In this document: positions 53,535 through 62,464 of the stretch, piece after piece
Position numbering within the stretch: the first letter of the stretch is position 1
Layout of the letters: the number at the start of each line of letters is the position of its first letter
Assembly: GCA_035327565.1 (NCBI GenBank)
Contig: DAOLDB010000012.1
Span: forward strand, 14,407-78,406
Direction of reading: 5' to 3'
DNA length: 64,000 nt
Origin: JABDLO01 sp035327565
Lineage (GTDB): Bacteria > Bacteroidota > Bacteroidia > Chitinophagales > Saprospiraceae
Made by a program: the position numbers and the translations under genes
Notes under the pieces: generated by a model
Databases searched by the model: none
What the model was told of the DNA's origin: nothing
Seen by the model: the letters and a program-made list of their open reading frames with translations, nothing else

Positions 53535-54941
53535 ATGAAGATATTAATTCCACAAAGTGTAAGGATTGTATTCCTTTTTATCGTTCTTTTTTCTACTCTT
53601 TTTTTGCATTCGTGCAGCCGGAAATCTGCAATACCCTCCGAATTACCCACGGTTGCTGACGCCCCTCAAATTCCTGTGCATTCCGATATCATATTTAACT
53701 ATAGGCTGGATCGAGGCGCCATACGCGATACTTTCAACAGAGCTATCGATGAGGCACTAGAAGATGCATCAGGACAGCTAGAGTACGGCATACACATTGA
53801 CTTAGGTAAAGCAAACGATGCGGAGGTTATATTTCATGAAAAGGTGGTGATGGTGACCTTGCCTGTTCAGGTTTTATTGTTGCGGAAAACTTTCCTTCGG
53901 GATTTCAGAGCCTCAGGAATCCTGGAATTAGTGATCATTACCCAATTGAATGTTGACTCCCTGTGGAATCTCGAAACACGCACAGAGATTGCAAGTCACA
54001 AATGGCTCAACCGGCCGAAGCTGGATGCCGGCATTAATATACCCATTGAACGAATTTCCAGTTGGATCCTTCGAAGATATAAAGCGGTGATTGAGAAGAA
54101 TATTGATGAAACGGTAAAAGAATCTATTTCTTTGAGAAACCGGATGATCAATAATATGAAAATAATAAGTGAACCTATGGAGGCAGATGAAGCTTTAGGT
54201 GGATGGTTGAGAGTAGTCCCGGAATGGGCATGGATTACCGGAACCTACCGGACTTACCAATGGACTTTGGGTAAAGTATATTTCAGAGTTCGAAACGAAT
54301 ATACCAGTTACTATCCGGCCAACCTGACCAAAATGTGGATCTTGCCACCGGTGTATGTAGTCGATGAATTGCAGGACACTTCAGTGATTCGGCTTTCTGC
54401 TGAAGTGCATGCCGATGATTTAAACCGGCAGGTAAATAAAAATTTAGGAGGAAAAACATTTCGAAACGGTAACAAGTATATAACCATTCATCATGTCGAA
54501 ATAGTCACTAAAGAAAATGCATTGATAGCAGCAGCACAGGTGTCAGGTTCATTCAATGGGATGGTTATTATCAGTGGAATACCCAGTTACGATACACTCA
54601 ATAATTTCATTTATGTCCGGAATGTTGATGTAGCTGTCAAAACAAAGAATGTCATTCACAAGGCTGCGGGATGGCTGGGAAAAGGCAAAATAAAAGACGC
54701 CCTGGCAGAAATGATGGTTTTTTCATTGGATGGATCTATTAAAATTTTACAAGAAGCCATTGACGAACGCATAACCAAAATCAGGGACGCGTATGATATA
54801 GATATGAAAATGGAAATAGGTTCAGTTACTTTAGATGATTTGAAAATGAAAGACCATTCTTTAATAGCAATTTTTAATTTTAAGGCGCGGATAGAAGTTA
54901 CCGTTACAGATTTCAGAAGTTTTAACAGGATGCAATGGTAA
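53535..54941 (+). CDS. DUF4403 lipoprotein
   Basis: 468 residues with an SPII signal (TLFLHSC, Cys27). The body matches DUF4403: SDIIFNYRLDRGAIRDTFNR, DLGKANDAEVIFHEKVVMVT, GWLRVVPEWAWITGTYRTYQ and LGGKTFRNGNKYITIHHVEI are family-typical, with strand-rich tubular (TULIP-like) repeats. DUF4403 proteins are thought to bind lipid in the periplasm; the evidence here is fold-level only. Transcribed alone. Confidence 0.9.
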   Translation: MKILIPQSVRIVFLFIVLFSTLFLHSCSRKSAIPSELPTVADAPQIPVHSDIIFNYRLDRGAIRDTFNRAIDEALEDASGQLEYGIHIDLGKANDAEVIFHEKVVMVTLPVQVLLLRKTFLRDFRASGILELVIITQLNVDSLWNLETRTEIASHKWLNRPKLDAGINIPIERISSWILRRYKAVIEKNIDETVKESISLRNRMINNMKIISEPMEADEALGGWLRVVPEWAWITGTYRTYQWTLGKVYFRVRNEYTSYYPANLTKMWILPPVYVVDELQDTSVIRLSAEVHADDLNRQVNKNLGGKTFRNGNKYITIHHVEIVTKENALIAAAQVSGSFNGMVIISGIPSYDTLNNFIYVRNVDVAVKTKNVIHKAAGWLGKGKIKDALAEMMVFSLDGSIKILQEAIDERITKIRDAYDIDMKMEIGSVTLDDLKMKDHSLIAIFNFKARIEVTVTDFRSFNRMQW

Positions 54942-55023
54942 ATAGTATCCTGGTTTATGCCTTTATTTATTAAAATAGCTGTAAGCATCGCGACAGCTTA
55001 TTTCCTGATTAAAATGATCAGAA

Positions 55024-56025
55024 TTGAAAACGGGTAAGTATTTGCACCATCCCAAAATTGAGCTGCATCTTCATTTGGATTGCTCATTAGGTTACAACCT
55101 GGTGAAAGTATTAGAACCGGCAATAAGTTATAAGGAATTCAGGAAGAATTTTGTAGCTCCTTCAAAATGCAAAGATCTTTCAGACTATTTGAAAAGAGCC
55201 AAAAAGGCGGTTTCGCTTCTTCAGGATATTACTTCTCTGCAAATGGCAACTGAAAATGTATTTGATCAGTTGCAAGCGGATCAGGTGATCTATGCAGAGA
55301 TTCGATTTGCTCCATTATTGCACATTCAAAAAGGATTAAAACCTGAAGAAGTAGTAGAAGCGGTCGAAAAAGCCACCTTGTCATGCATCAGAAATTCTGG
55401 TATAGAAGCCCGGCTGATCTTGTGCACTCTGAGGAACTTTTCAAAAGAGCAAAGCATGCAAACGGTTCGACTCGCAAGTTTATTTAAAGGAAGTCTGGTT
55501 GTGGGTTTTGATATAGCGGGTGATGAAGCAGGCTGGCCATTGGACGCACATATTCCTGCATTTCAATGGGCACGGGAAAGAAACATTAATACTACTGCCC
55601 ATACCGGAGAAGCAAAGGGATTCGAAAGTGTGTGGGAAACGATCAGCGTGTTACAACCCCATCGATTGGGTCATGGGATCCGCAGCAATGAAGATCCTGA
55701 ATTGTTAGAATATATCCGGGAAAACGATATTCATCTGGAAATATGCCCCACGAGCAATGTTCAAACGCATACAGTGGATGCCTTCCATAATCATCCTATT
55801 CATGCTTTTGCTAAAATGGGTTTATCGTTAAGTATAAATACGGACGGGCGGACATTGTCGCGGATCAATTTGAGTCGGGAATATGATAAAGTTGCTACAC
55901 ATTTTGGATGGACAAGTGAGCAATTTCTTCAATGCAATCTGGAAGCCATCCGGCACGCATTTCTCGAAGAACCAATAAAAGATATGCTCCGGAAGCGCCT
56001 GGTGAGTGGATATTCAGGCGAATAA
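55024..56025 (+). CDS. Adenosine deaminase-family protein (divergent active site)
   Basis: 333 residues with a TTG start (TTG AAA ACG GGT); an upstream stop prevents extension and the next ATG would delete the metal site. Metallo-dependent hydrolase motifs: PKIELHLHLDCSLG (His15, His17 as zinc ligands; Cys20 replaces the usual Gly of HLHLDG), TAHTGEAKGFES, RLGHGIRSNEDPE, EICPTSNVQTHT and SINTDGRTLSRIN. The last motif is NTDG in place of NTDDP, so the second Asp is lost. It may deaminate adenosine or a related nucleoside/base. Single gene after DUF4403. Confidence 0.85.
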   Translation: MKTGKYLHHPKIELHLHLDCSLGYNLVKVLEPAISYKEFRKNFVAPSKCKDLSDYLKRAKKAVSLLQDITSLQMATENVFDQLQADQVIYAEIRFAPLLHIQKGLKPEEVVEAVEKATLSCIRNSGIEARLILCTLRNFSKEQSMQTVRLASLFKGSLVVGFDIAGDEAGWPLDAHIPAFQWARERNINTTAHTGEAKGFESVWETISVLQPHRLGHGIRSNEDPELLEYIRENDIHLEICPTSNVQTHTVDAFHNHPIHAFAKMGLSLSINTDGRTLSRINLSREYDKVATHFGWTSEQFLQCNLEAIRHAFLEEPIKDMLRKRLVSGYSGE

Positions 56026-56062
56026 ATAGTGTTCTGTAGCGGATGTAATGACACACTTGCTA

Positions 56063-56130
56063 CCTAACCCCAATCCCCTAAAGAGGCACTCTGCGCATTG
56101 ATTTCCCCTTCAAGGGGGCGGAGAGGCGAG
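56063..56130. repeat. Palindromic CCCCTA-type intergenic element
   Basis: Read plus-strand: CCTAACCCCAATCCCCTAAAG, then a spacer, then TTCCCCTTCAAGGGGGCGGAG. The CCCCTTcAAGGGG part (56105-56117) is a perfect short hairpin, and the C-rich/G-rich halves can pair over the wider span. Such CCCCTAA.../TTAGGGGG elements recur between genes in many Bacteroidota genomes. It sits between convergent genes and could act as a terminator-like structure. Confidence 0.55.
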
Positions 56131-56227
56131 CATGGGCAAATCAACTTTATGCTTAACTTAAATGTAGCTTAGATATTAACATCCGGTTTTTAAATGGACT
56201 TCAAATATACATTGATTGCTTTATACA

Positions 56228-57178
56228 TTATTTTTGCATAGTAACCCGGAACAATCCTCTGATTTGTTTTTCTCCATATCCGGTGGCCAAATCGTTGGGA
56301 TACAGGCTTTCGATTTTTTTTAATGTGGGCTCATTTATATTTTTTCCTTTCACTCCATGGCATGTAAGGCACATGGCATGGGTTTCAATAGGAAAATAGA
56401 CGGTCAACTGATTCTCATGTTCGACAAAAACTGGGTCAATTTCTTCAGATTCCTGAAGATCAATAGCCCATTGATGTATCAACAATTTTTCTGATTCCGT
56501 GGCCATATTGGAAGGATTTCTTGGCTTATCAGACACTCTTTGGATAAGAGTATTAAAATGTGCTGATATACTATCAGTGATTGGAATGGCCCTGCTTTGA
56601 CAAAAATCAATGGCATATACAGGGCCTCCCTGCTGTATCGCATTCATCAGATTTTTTCCTAATTCAGATTTTAAAGTAGCCGCGTAGTCTTTTGCGACAG
56701 ATATGGGATCATCAAGTTTGAAATTATTCACTTCAACATTTGAAATAGAGAAATCTGAATTCCATTGATCTGATCCAGGTTCTACATTAAAGAGATAGGA
56801 AGCTATAGCATTGATTTCTGTAGCATTGAGCATCATTTTAGGCATTACTCCGTATTGATTTACAGCTTCTTTCATCAAAGCATTCCCTGCGGTGGGTTCC
56901 TTCATAAAAAGTTGAAATCGTTCAATAAAAGCATTTTGAGTGCGATACTCACTGAAATAAGCCTGTCTGATTTCAGTCAAAGAAGGTCCAATGCCATAAT
57001 CAGCATCTATTGTGGTTTGATGGCACGCCAGGCACTGCATTTTTATTAAAGAAATGCCTCGCGAATGATTAGCAGGTTCTTTGTACTGATTCCCATTTTC
57101 TGACCGGCAATGAATAAACAGTGCGCTACAGAAGAAACCCCAGAATACTAATTTTAAATGATGCGGCATAATACACAT
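56228..57178 (-). CDS. Cytochrome c with a Tll0287-like (DUF3365) domain
   Basis: 316 residues. N-terminal signal, probably with lipid attachment at Cys24 (FIHCRSENGN). A first heme site CLACH (49-53) in a mono-heme cytochrome c domain with axial Met in YGVMPKMML. Then a DUF3365/Tll0287-like domain (about 145-275): KLDDPISVAKDYAATLKSEL, AIQQGGPVYAIDFCQSRAIP and RVSDKPRNPSNMATESEKLL. A second CxxCH (CLTCH, 270-274) lies in its usual place there. Members sense redox state or act as c-type heme binders. The pairing is notable. Single gene. Confidence 0.85.
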   Translation of the reverse strand: MCIMPHHLKLVFWGFFCSALFIHCRSENGNQYKEPANHSRGISLIKMQCLACHQTTIDADYGIGPSLTEIRQAYFSEYRTQNAFIERFQLFMKEPTAGNALMKEAVNQYGVMPKMMLNATEINAIASYLFNVEPGSDQWNSDFSISNVEVNNFKLDDPISVAKDYAATLKSELGKNLMNAIQQGGPVYAIDFCQSRAIPITDSISAHFNTLIQRVSDKPRNPSNMATESEKLLIHQWAIDLQESEEIDPVFVEHENQLTVYFPIETHAMCLTCHGVKGKNINEPTLKKIESLYPNDLATGYGEKQIRGLFRVTMQK

Positions 57179-57255
57179 TGATTCATTTTCCTCTTAAAGT
57201 TGCTTTAGTGAAGTTTTCCAATGCCGGAATGCAGTAAAATCTTCAATCTGATGGA

Positions 57256-59202
57256 TCAAACATCGATCCGGGCATATTTTGCATTTTCTTCTATAAATGC
57301 TCTTCGTGGGGGTACTTCATCTCCCATCAGCATAGAAAAGACCCTGTCTGCTTCCTGGGCATCGTCTATGGTTACTCTTCTTAACATTCGCGTGTCCGGA
57401 TCCATGGTGGTTTCCCAAAGCTGATCCGCATTCATCTCTCCCAAACCCTTATATCTTTGAATTTTTATACTGGATTCACTTCCGGTTTGAGCAAACGTAT
57501 CCACAGCTTGCTTTCTTTCTTCTTCATTCCAGCAATAAACGGCTTGCTTACCTTTCCTCACCAGATAGAGTGGAGGTGCTGCAATGTATACATATCCCTG
57601 TTCCACCAAAGGCCGCATATAACGAAATAAAAATGTCAATATCAAGGTAACGATATGACTTCCATCCACATCGGCATCGCACATGATGATGATTTTGTGA
57701 TACCTCAATTTGTCAATATTGAGTACTCTTTCACCATTTTTCTCTTCAATGCTTACACCGAGAGCTGTAAACATATTTTTTATTTCTTCGTTATCATAAA
57801 TTTTGTATTCCATGGCTTTTTCAACATTTAGAATTTTACCCCTCAATGGCAAAATAGCCTGAAAGTTTCTGTCTCTGCCCATTTTGGCAGTACCACCGGC
57901 TGAATCTCCTTCCACCAGAAATATCTCTGAAATCACCGGATCGGTCGAACTGCAGTCGGACAACTTGCCGGGAAGACCTCCTCCTGCCAACACATTTTTC
58001 CTTTGTACCGCTTCTCTTGCTTTGCGGGCTGCATGCCGGGCAGTAGCTGCAAGGATCACCTTTTCAATGATGCGCTTCGCCATATCCTGGTTTTCTTCCA
58101 GAAAGTATTTCAGGACATCACCCACGGCTCTGGATACAATGCCGGTTACTTCTGAATTGCCCAGTTCTCCTTTTGTTTGTCCCTTGAATTGCGGTTCCGG
58201 AACCTTCACTGAAACCACAGCAGTGAGCCCTTCCCTGAAATCTTCACTTGAAATCTGAAACTTCAATTTTGAAAAGAACCCATTATCATCACCATACTTT
58301 TTGAATTCCCTGGTAATAGCTCTCCTGAATCCGTTGACATGGGTACCTCCTTCCTTTGTATTGATATTGTTAACAAAGGAAAAAATATTTTCCTGGTACC
58401 CGGTGTTGTAAGTCATTGCCACTTCGACTTCCACATTTTCTTCTTTACCTATAATATGAATGGGTTTGTCGATCAAAGGCGTACGGGTTTCATCCAGAAA
58501 CCTTACAAATTCTTTTAAGCCCCCTTCTGAGTAAAATTCTGTACGCTTAAATTGGCCCTCATCATCCTGATTCCTTTCGTCTACCAGAGTTAAGCGCAGG
58601 CCTTTATTGAGGTAGGACATTTCTCTGAGTCGATTGGCCAGGACTTCATACTTGTAAACAAGTTCCTCAAATATCTGGTGATCGGGCTTGAAAGTAATGG
58701 TTGTACCTGACCGGTTGCTGTTACCGATCTCTTTCACGTCAAAACGGGGTTTTCCCCTTTCATATTCCTGGGTATACACCTTGCCATCTCTTTCAACGAT
58801 GACTATCAGGTCTTCTGAAAGCGCATTCACACAAGAGACACCTACGCCATGAAGTCCACCGGAAACTTTATAGGTATCTTTATCAAACTTTCCTCCGGCA
58901 TGCAGCACCGTCATCACGACCTCCAATGCAGATTTTTTCAGCTTTTTATGTAAATCAACAGGTATTCCCCGGCCATCATCGATGACTGTTATGGAATTGT
59001 CTTCATGTATGATCAGGTCAATAGTAGTGCAATGACCAGCTAAATGTTCATCGATGGAATTATCGACCACTTCCCAGACAAGGTGATGCAAACCTTTCGT
59101 GTCGGTACTTCCTATGTACATCCCCGGTCTTTTCCTGACGGCCTCCAAACCCTCCAGCGCCTGAATATTATCAGCGCCGTATTTATTTTTATTTTCGCTC
59201 AT
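57256..59202 (-). CDS. gyrB: DNA gyrase subunit B
   Basis: 648 residues from ATG 59202 (SENKNKYGADNIQALEGLEA); an in-frame GTG lies 23 codons further up. GHKL ATPase motifs: GMYIGST, DNSIDEHLAGH, DDGRGIPVD, GLHGVGVSCVNAL. TOPRIM domain with EIFLVEGDSAGGTAK and CDADVDGSHIVTL; the C-terminus reads QRYKGLGEMNADQLWETTMD. Supplies ATP-driven supercoiling with GyrA, which is not in the window. Its start is divergent from tsaE. Confidence 0.96.
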   Translation of the reverse strand: MSENKNKYGADNIQALEGLEAVRKRPGMYIGSTDTKGLHHLVWEVVDNSIDEHLAGHCTTIDLIIHEDNSITVIDDGRGIPVDLHKKLKKSALEVVMTVLHAGGKFDKDTYKVSGGLHGVGVSCVNALSEDLIVIVERDGKVYTQEYERGKPRFDVKEIGNSNRSGTTITFKPDHQIFEELVYKYEVLANRLREMSYLNKGLRLTLVDERNQDDEGQFKRTEFYSEGGLKEFVRFLDETRTPLIDKPIHIIGKEENVEVEVAMTYNTGYQENIFSFVNNINTKEGGTHVNGFRRAITREFKKYGDDNGFFSKLKFQISSEDFREGLTAVVSVKVPEPQFKGQTKGELGNSEVTGIVSRAVGDVLKYFLEENQDMAKRIIEKVILAATARHAARKAREAVQRKNVLAGGGLPGKLSDCSSTDPVISEIFLVEGDSAGGTAKMGRDRNFQAILPLRGKILNVEKAMEYKIYDNEEIKNMFTALGVSIEEKNGERVLNIDKLRYHKIIIMCDADVDGSHIVTLILTFLFRYMRPLVEQGYVYIAAPPLYLVRKGKQAVYCWNEEERKQAVDTFAQTGSESSIKIQRYKGLGEMNADQLWETTMDPDTRMLRRVTIDDAQEADRVFSMLMGDEVPPRRAFIEENAKYARIDV

Positions 59203-59418
59203 TAAAATTTGAAATATTTCCGTATTATAAAAAACGTGCAAAGATACACAAAAATTGACAAAATTGGGCACTTGCCTTAACTTATAAAAGGTTGAAATCC
59301 TATGTTTTTAGCTTAAGAAAATGAAGGAGGGATCATTTGAAAAGAATGCAGCAGGAATTCTTTATTAACCATGTGCGTTTTTTGAATAAATTTGCGAAAT
59401 CAATAAAAAAAGGACAAT

Positions 59419-59889
59419 TTGAAAAAGTCAATGCATCCTGATTCTTTGATTGGTGAATCAACCATTGAATATCATCTGAATGATATCCATTCTACCACAA
59501 AATTTTTAGTTGAAAATTGTTTCCCAAACGCTGGTATTGTTATAATTAAGGGTTTGATGGGAGCCGGAAAAACCACTTTAGTAAAAGCATTGGTAGCTGC
59601 ACTGGGAATTGAGGATGAAGTGACGAGTCCAACATTTTCTTTGGTCAATGAGTATATGAATGGAACACAGACCATTTATCACCTTGATTTGTACCGGATT
59701 GAAAATAAAGAGGAAGCGCTTGAAGCGGGCATTGAAGAATACTTGTATTCAGGACAATGGGTTTTTATTGAATGGCCGGAGATAATAGCAGATTGGATCC
59801 CTGAGCCACATTATCAAATCAGCATAGAAACTCTAGATGCACATACCCGCAAATTGTTTATAGAAACCATCATAAGTATAAAGCAATGA
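59419..59889 (+). CDS. tsaE: tRNA threonylcarbamoyladenosine biosynthesis ATPase TsaE
   Basis: 156 residues. Walker A GLMGAGKTT (45-53), switch region TSPTFSLVNEYMNGTQTIYH with HLDLYRIENKEEALEAGIEE, and VFIEWPE with the Walker B-type acidic residues. Length is normal. Works with TsaB/TsaD in t6A37 formation. The start may be the TTG at 59419 (weak AGGA before it) or the ATG at 59431. Its stop overlaps the next gene's ATG by 4 bp (ATGA), coupling the two. Confidence 0.93.
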   Translation: MKKSMHPDSLIGESTIEYHLNDIHSTTKFLVENCFPNAGIVIIKGLMGAGKTTLVKALVAALGIEDEVTSPTFSLVNEYMNGTQTIYHLDLYRIENKEEALEAGIEEYLYSGQWVFIEWPEIIADWIPEPHYQISIETLDAHTRKLFIETIISIKQ

Positions 59890-61115
59890 GTGAACATCCC
59901 AAGAAAATCAGCTTTTCCGATTTTTTTACTGAAGGGCAGTATGAAGTACAGGTAGAAAAACTGGCTGTACAAAAAGACAGGAAGAAGCTCACAATTGGCA
60001 TACCCAGGGAGAATGGCATTGATGAGAGCAGGGTAAGTCTGGTACCTAATGCCATAAGGACACTTTCAGGTTACGGACATACTGTGATAGTAGAAAGCAG
60101 AGCCGGAGAGAAGTCCAATTTTTCAGATCATGATTACGCAGAAGGGGGTGCAGTTATTGCTTATTCCAGGGAGGAGGTATACCGTTCTCAAATGATTATC
60201 AAAACTTCAACACCTACCGTAGAGGAAGTGGATTATTTTCATCAGGATCAAATATTAATTTCTCCCTTGCAGATCCCTACTTTGAAGAAAGATTACATAG
60301 ACAAACTCATCCAAAAAAGGACCACAGCATTGGCCATGGAATATCTCCAATCTGAAGATGGCACTTTTCCTATCGTGCGTATCATGAGTGAGATGGCTGG
60401 AATGTGCGCTATGATTACTGCTGCTGAGCTACTTACCAATACCCGTGAAGGTCGCGGGGTTTTATTGGGGGGTGTATCGGGGGTTCCTCCGGCGAAAGTG
60501 GTCATCCTGGGTGCGGGGGTGGTCGGGGAGTTTGCCACAAAAACTGCATTGGGATTAGGAGCTTCGGTACGTATTTTTGACAATGACATTTCGAAGTTGA
60601 TGCGACTCCAAACCCACATTGGAAGACAACTACATACCTCGACCATCAATCCGGTATATCTGGCTTATCAGTTGATGAGTGCTGATGTGGTGATAGGGGC
60701 TATACATTCCAAACACGGTCGTACACCTGTTATTGTTACGGAAGATATGGTTACAAAAATGAAAGAAGGCGCAGTCATGATTGATATTAGTATAGACCAG
60801 GGCGGATGTTTCGAAACCAGCGAAGTAACCAGTCACTCAAAGCCTACTTTTATCAAGCATGGTGTGATCCATTATTGTGTTCCTAATATTTCATCCAAAA
60901 TCAGCAGGACAGCATCCGCTGCAGTCAGTAATATCATTACTCCCTTGATATTGAAAGCCGGAGAGGAAGCCAACATTGAATCATTGTTATATCATTCGAA
61001 AGGAATCCGCAACGGATGTTATACCTACAAAGGGTGTCTCACCAATGAATATCTCAGCAAAAGATTTGATATCAAATACTCCAATCTCGATCTTTTACTG
61101 ACTTCTGATATGTAA
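59886..61115 (+). CDS. ald: Alanine dehydrogenase (Bacteroidota type)
   Basis: 409 residues; the family N-terminal domain begins around residue 34 (KKLTIGIPRENGIDESRVSL), preceded by a 30-residue extension. Substrate-site residues Arg49 and Lys106 are present, and Asp304 (DISIDQGG) is kept. The position of the catalytic His96 of the classic enzyme is occupied by Gln129 (QILISPLQIP). The NAD fold has VVILGAGVVGEFATKTALGL. It would interconvert pyruvate/ammonia and alanine with NADH. ATGA overlap with tsaE. Confidence 0.88.
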   Translation: MSEHPKKISFSDFFTEGQYEVQVEKLAVQKDRKKLTIGIPRENGIDESRVSLVPNAIRTLSGYGHTVIVESRAGEKSNFSDHDYAEGGAVIAYSREEVYRSQMIIKTSTPTVEEVDYFHQDQILISPLQIPTLKKDYIDKLIQKRTTALAMEYLQSEDGTFPIVRIMSEMAGMCAMITAAELLTNTREGRGVLLGGVSGVPPAKVVILGAGVVGEFATKTALGLGASVRIFDNDISKLMRLQTHIGRQLHTSTINPVYLAYQLMSADVVIGAIHSKHGRTPVIVTEDMVTKMKEGAVMIDISIDQGGCFETSEVTSHSKPTFIKHGVIHYCVPNISSKISRTASAAVSNIITPLILKAGEEANIESLLYHSKGIRNGCYTYKGCLTNEYLSKRFDIKYSNLDLLLTSDM

Positions 61116-61213
61116 TGAAGGGGCTGAAATATTTGATCCGTGCAGCCTGATTGGTCAATATTTCAATGCCAATAAGCTTGAAATCATGGTGTCCGGTAAT
61201 TTCCTTTGTTACC

Positions 61214-61268
61214 GGTTACTCAATGAAAGCTACAGGTTACTCAATGAAAGCTACCAGTTGCTCAATGG
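61214..61268 (+). repeat. Tandem repeat, 21-bp unit
   Basis: Two nearly identical copies of GGTTACTCAATGAAAGCTACA/C (61214-61234, 61235-61255), then a diverged partial third (AGTTGCTCAATGG, to 61268). It lies upstream of the IPTL-CTERM gene, between ald and its candidate promoter. 21 bp equals two helical turns, so protein binding is conceivable. Confidence 0.75.
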
Positions 61269-61304
61269 TATAGCAAAGAGACAGCGATTTTACATTCACT
61301 CAGT

Positions 61305-61312
61305 TATATTTG
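61305..61312 (+). promoter_or_regulatory. Bacteroidota -7 promoter element candidate
   Basis: TATATTTG matches TAnnTTTG exactly and lies 46 bp before the ATG of the IPTL-CTERM gene. No TTG lies at the expected 19-bp distance, so only half of the promoter is supported. Confidence 0.4.
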
Positions 61313-61357
61313 GAATTTAATGCCTTATGGAGTAAGCCACCTTAAAATCACTACATA

Positions 61358-62464
61358 ATGAAAAATTTATTAATCAACCGATTATTTAAATTCTTTTTGG
61401 TTGTAGGAATTTCAATCTTACTGACTAGTATATCGAAAGGACAAGAGCTGGCTTTGGTTCCCAACTTTGATGATGCTACAGTATCTGTAATTGATGTATC
61501 TAGTAATTCTGTTTTCGATGTATTGAATGTTGGCAATGGGCCGATTTCAGTTGCGTGGCATCCTGGCGGAAGAAGGGTGTTTGTCAGCAACAGGACAAGT
61601 CAATCTATTTCTGTTTTTGATTTTAATGGGACAGCCTTCTCACTGCAGACAACATTTAATGTCGGATTTGCATGCGTAGGAATCAGTATTAAGCCCAATG
61701 GCGGGGAACTGTGGATTGCCGATGACACCAATGGAGCTATTAATGTGTTCAATACATCAAGTCCCTATAATTTGATTACTACAATTAATTTTCCTGGGGA
61801 TAATGCATGGTCAGTAGAATTTACCCCTGATGGCACCAAAGCCATTGCCAGTTCCCCATTTTATACTGATATTGCATTCATCAATACAAGCACGTATGTA
61901 CCTAATTTTGTGACTACTTCACTTGTGAATGGAGGTCTTGGTTCGGCCATTTCCAGAGATGGAAATAGATATGCAGTTACTGAGGCAGGTGCATCCACTT
62001 TAATTGAGATATTTGATGTAGTAACTGAAATGGATATTACCACTATATCTGTGGGTAATCAGCCCTCAAGTGCTGTCTGGTCGTTGGATAATTCCAGGCT
62101 TTATGTAACCAATTTTGGAGATAACAGCATCTCAGTGATCAATACAAATACAAATACTGTCACAAACACTATTCCGGCATCAGGACTGCAACCCAATGGA
62201 ATAGATTTAAGCAGTAATGGCAACCACCTCTATGTACCTTTAAGTGGCAGCAATGTAGTGGAAGTATTCAGTACACTTACAGAAACTTCGGTAAGTACTA
62301 TCCCGGTTGGTTTAAATCCTGTGAACGTGGGTCGATTTATTTTCAGAATTCATCCCATTCCTACTCTTTCTCAATGGGGTATTTTGGTTGTATTTCTCAT
62401 TTTATGTATTACCGGTGTTTTGAGCCTCAACCATAAAAAGAAAATAAGTATTAAGTCTGCATAA
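61358..62464 (+). CDS. Secreted YVTN-type beta-propeller with IPTL-CTERM anchor
   Basis: 368 residues. Signal peptide about 1-30 (LVVGISILLTSISKGQ). Repeats of about 40 residues follow the YVTN pattern 'v.v.....n.v...i..g..p...~~~~~g~~~~v': NVGNGPISVAWHPGGRRVF, SVGNQPSSAVWSLDNSRLY and PASGLQPNGIDLSSNGNHLY are clear. It ends with IPTLSQWGILVVFLILCITG and a basic tail NHKKK, the IPTL-CTERM sorting motif. A seven-bladed propeller anchored at the envelope is likely. The next frame starts on the base after the stop. Confidence 0.9.
   Translation: MKNLLINRLFKFFLVVGISILLTSISKGQELALVPNFDDATVSVIDVSSNSVFDVLNVGNGPISVAWHPGGRRVFVSNRTSQSISVFDFNGTAFSLQTTFNVGFACVGISIKPNGGELWIADDTNGAINVFNTSSPYNLITTINFPGDNAWSVEFTPDGTKAIASSPFYTDIAFINTSTYVPNFVTTSLVNGGLGSAISRDGNRYAVTEAGASTLIEIFDVVTEMDITTISVGNQPSSAVWSLDNSRLYVTNFGDNSISVINTNTNTVTNTIPASGLQPNGIDLSSNGNHLYVPLSGSNVVEVFSTLTETSVSTIPVGLNPVNVGRFIFRIHPIPTLSQWGILVVFLILCITGVLSLNHKKKISIKSA

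Noticed and set aside
57884..58258. 124-codon frame antisense to gyrB
   Set aside because: Shadow of the conserved gyrB frame; low-complexity Ser/Pro/Ala composition.
61214..61268. Possible CRISPR array
   Set aside because: Units abut with no spacers and there are only two full copies; it is a tandem repeat.
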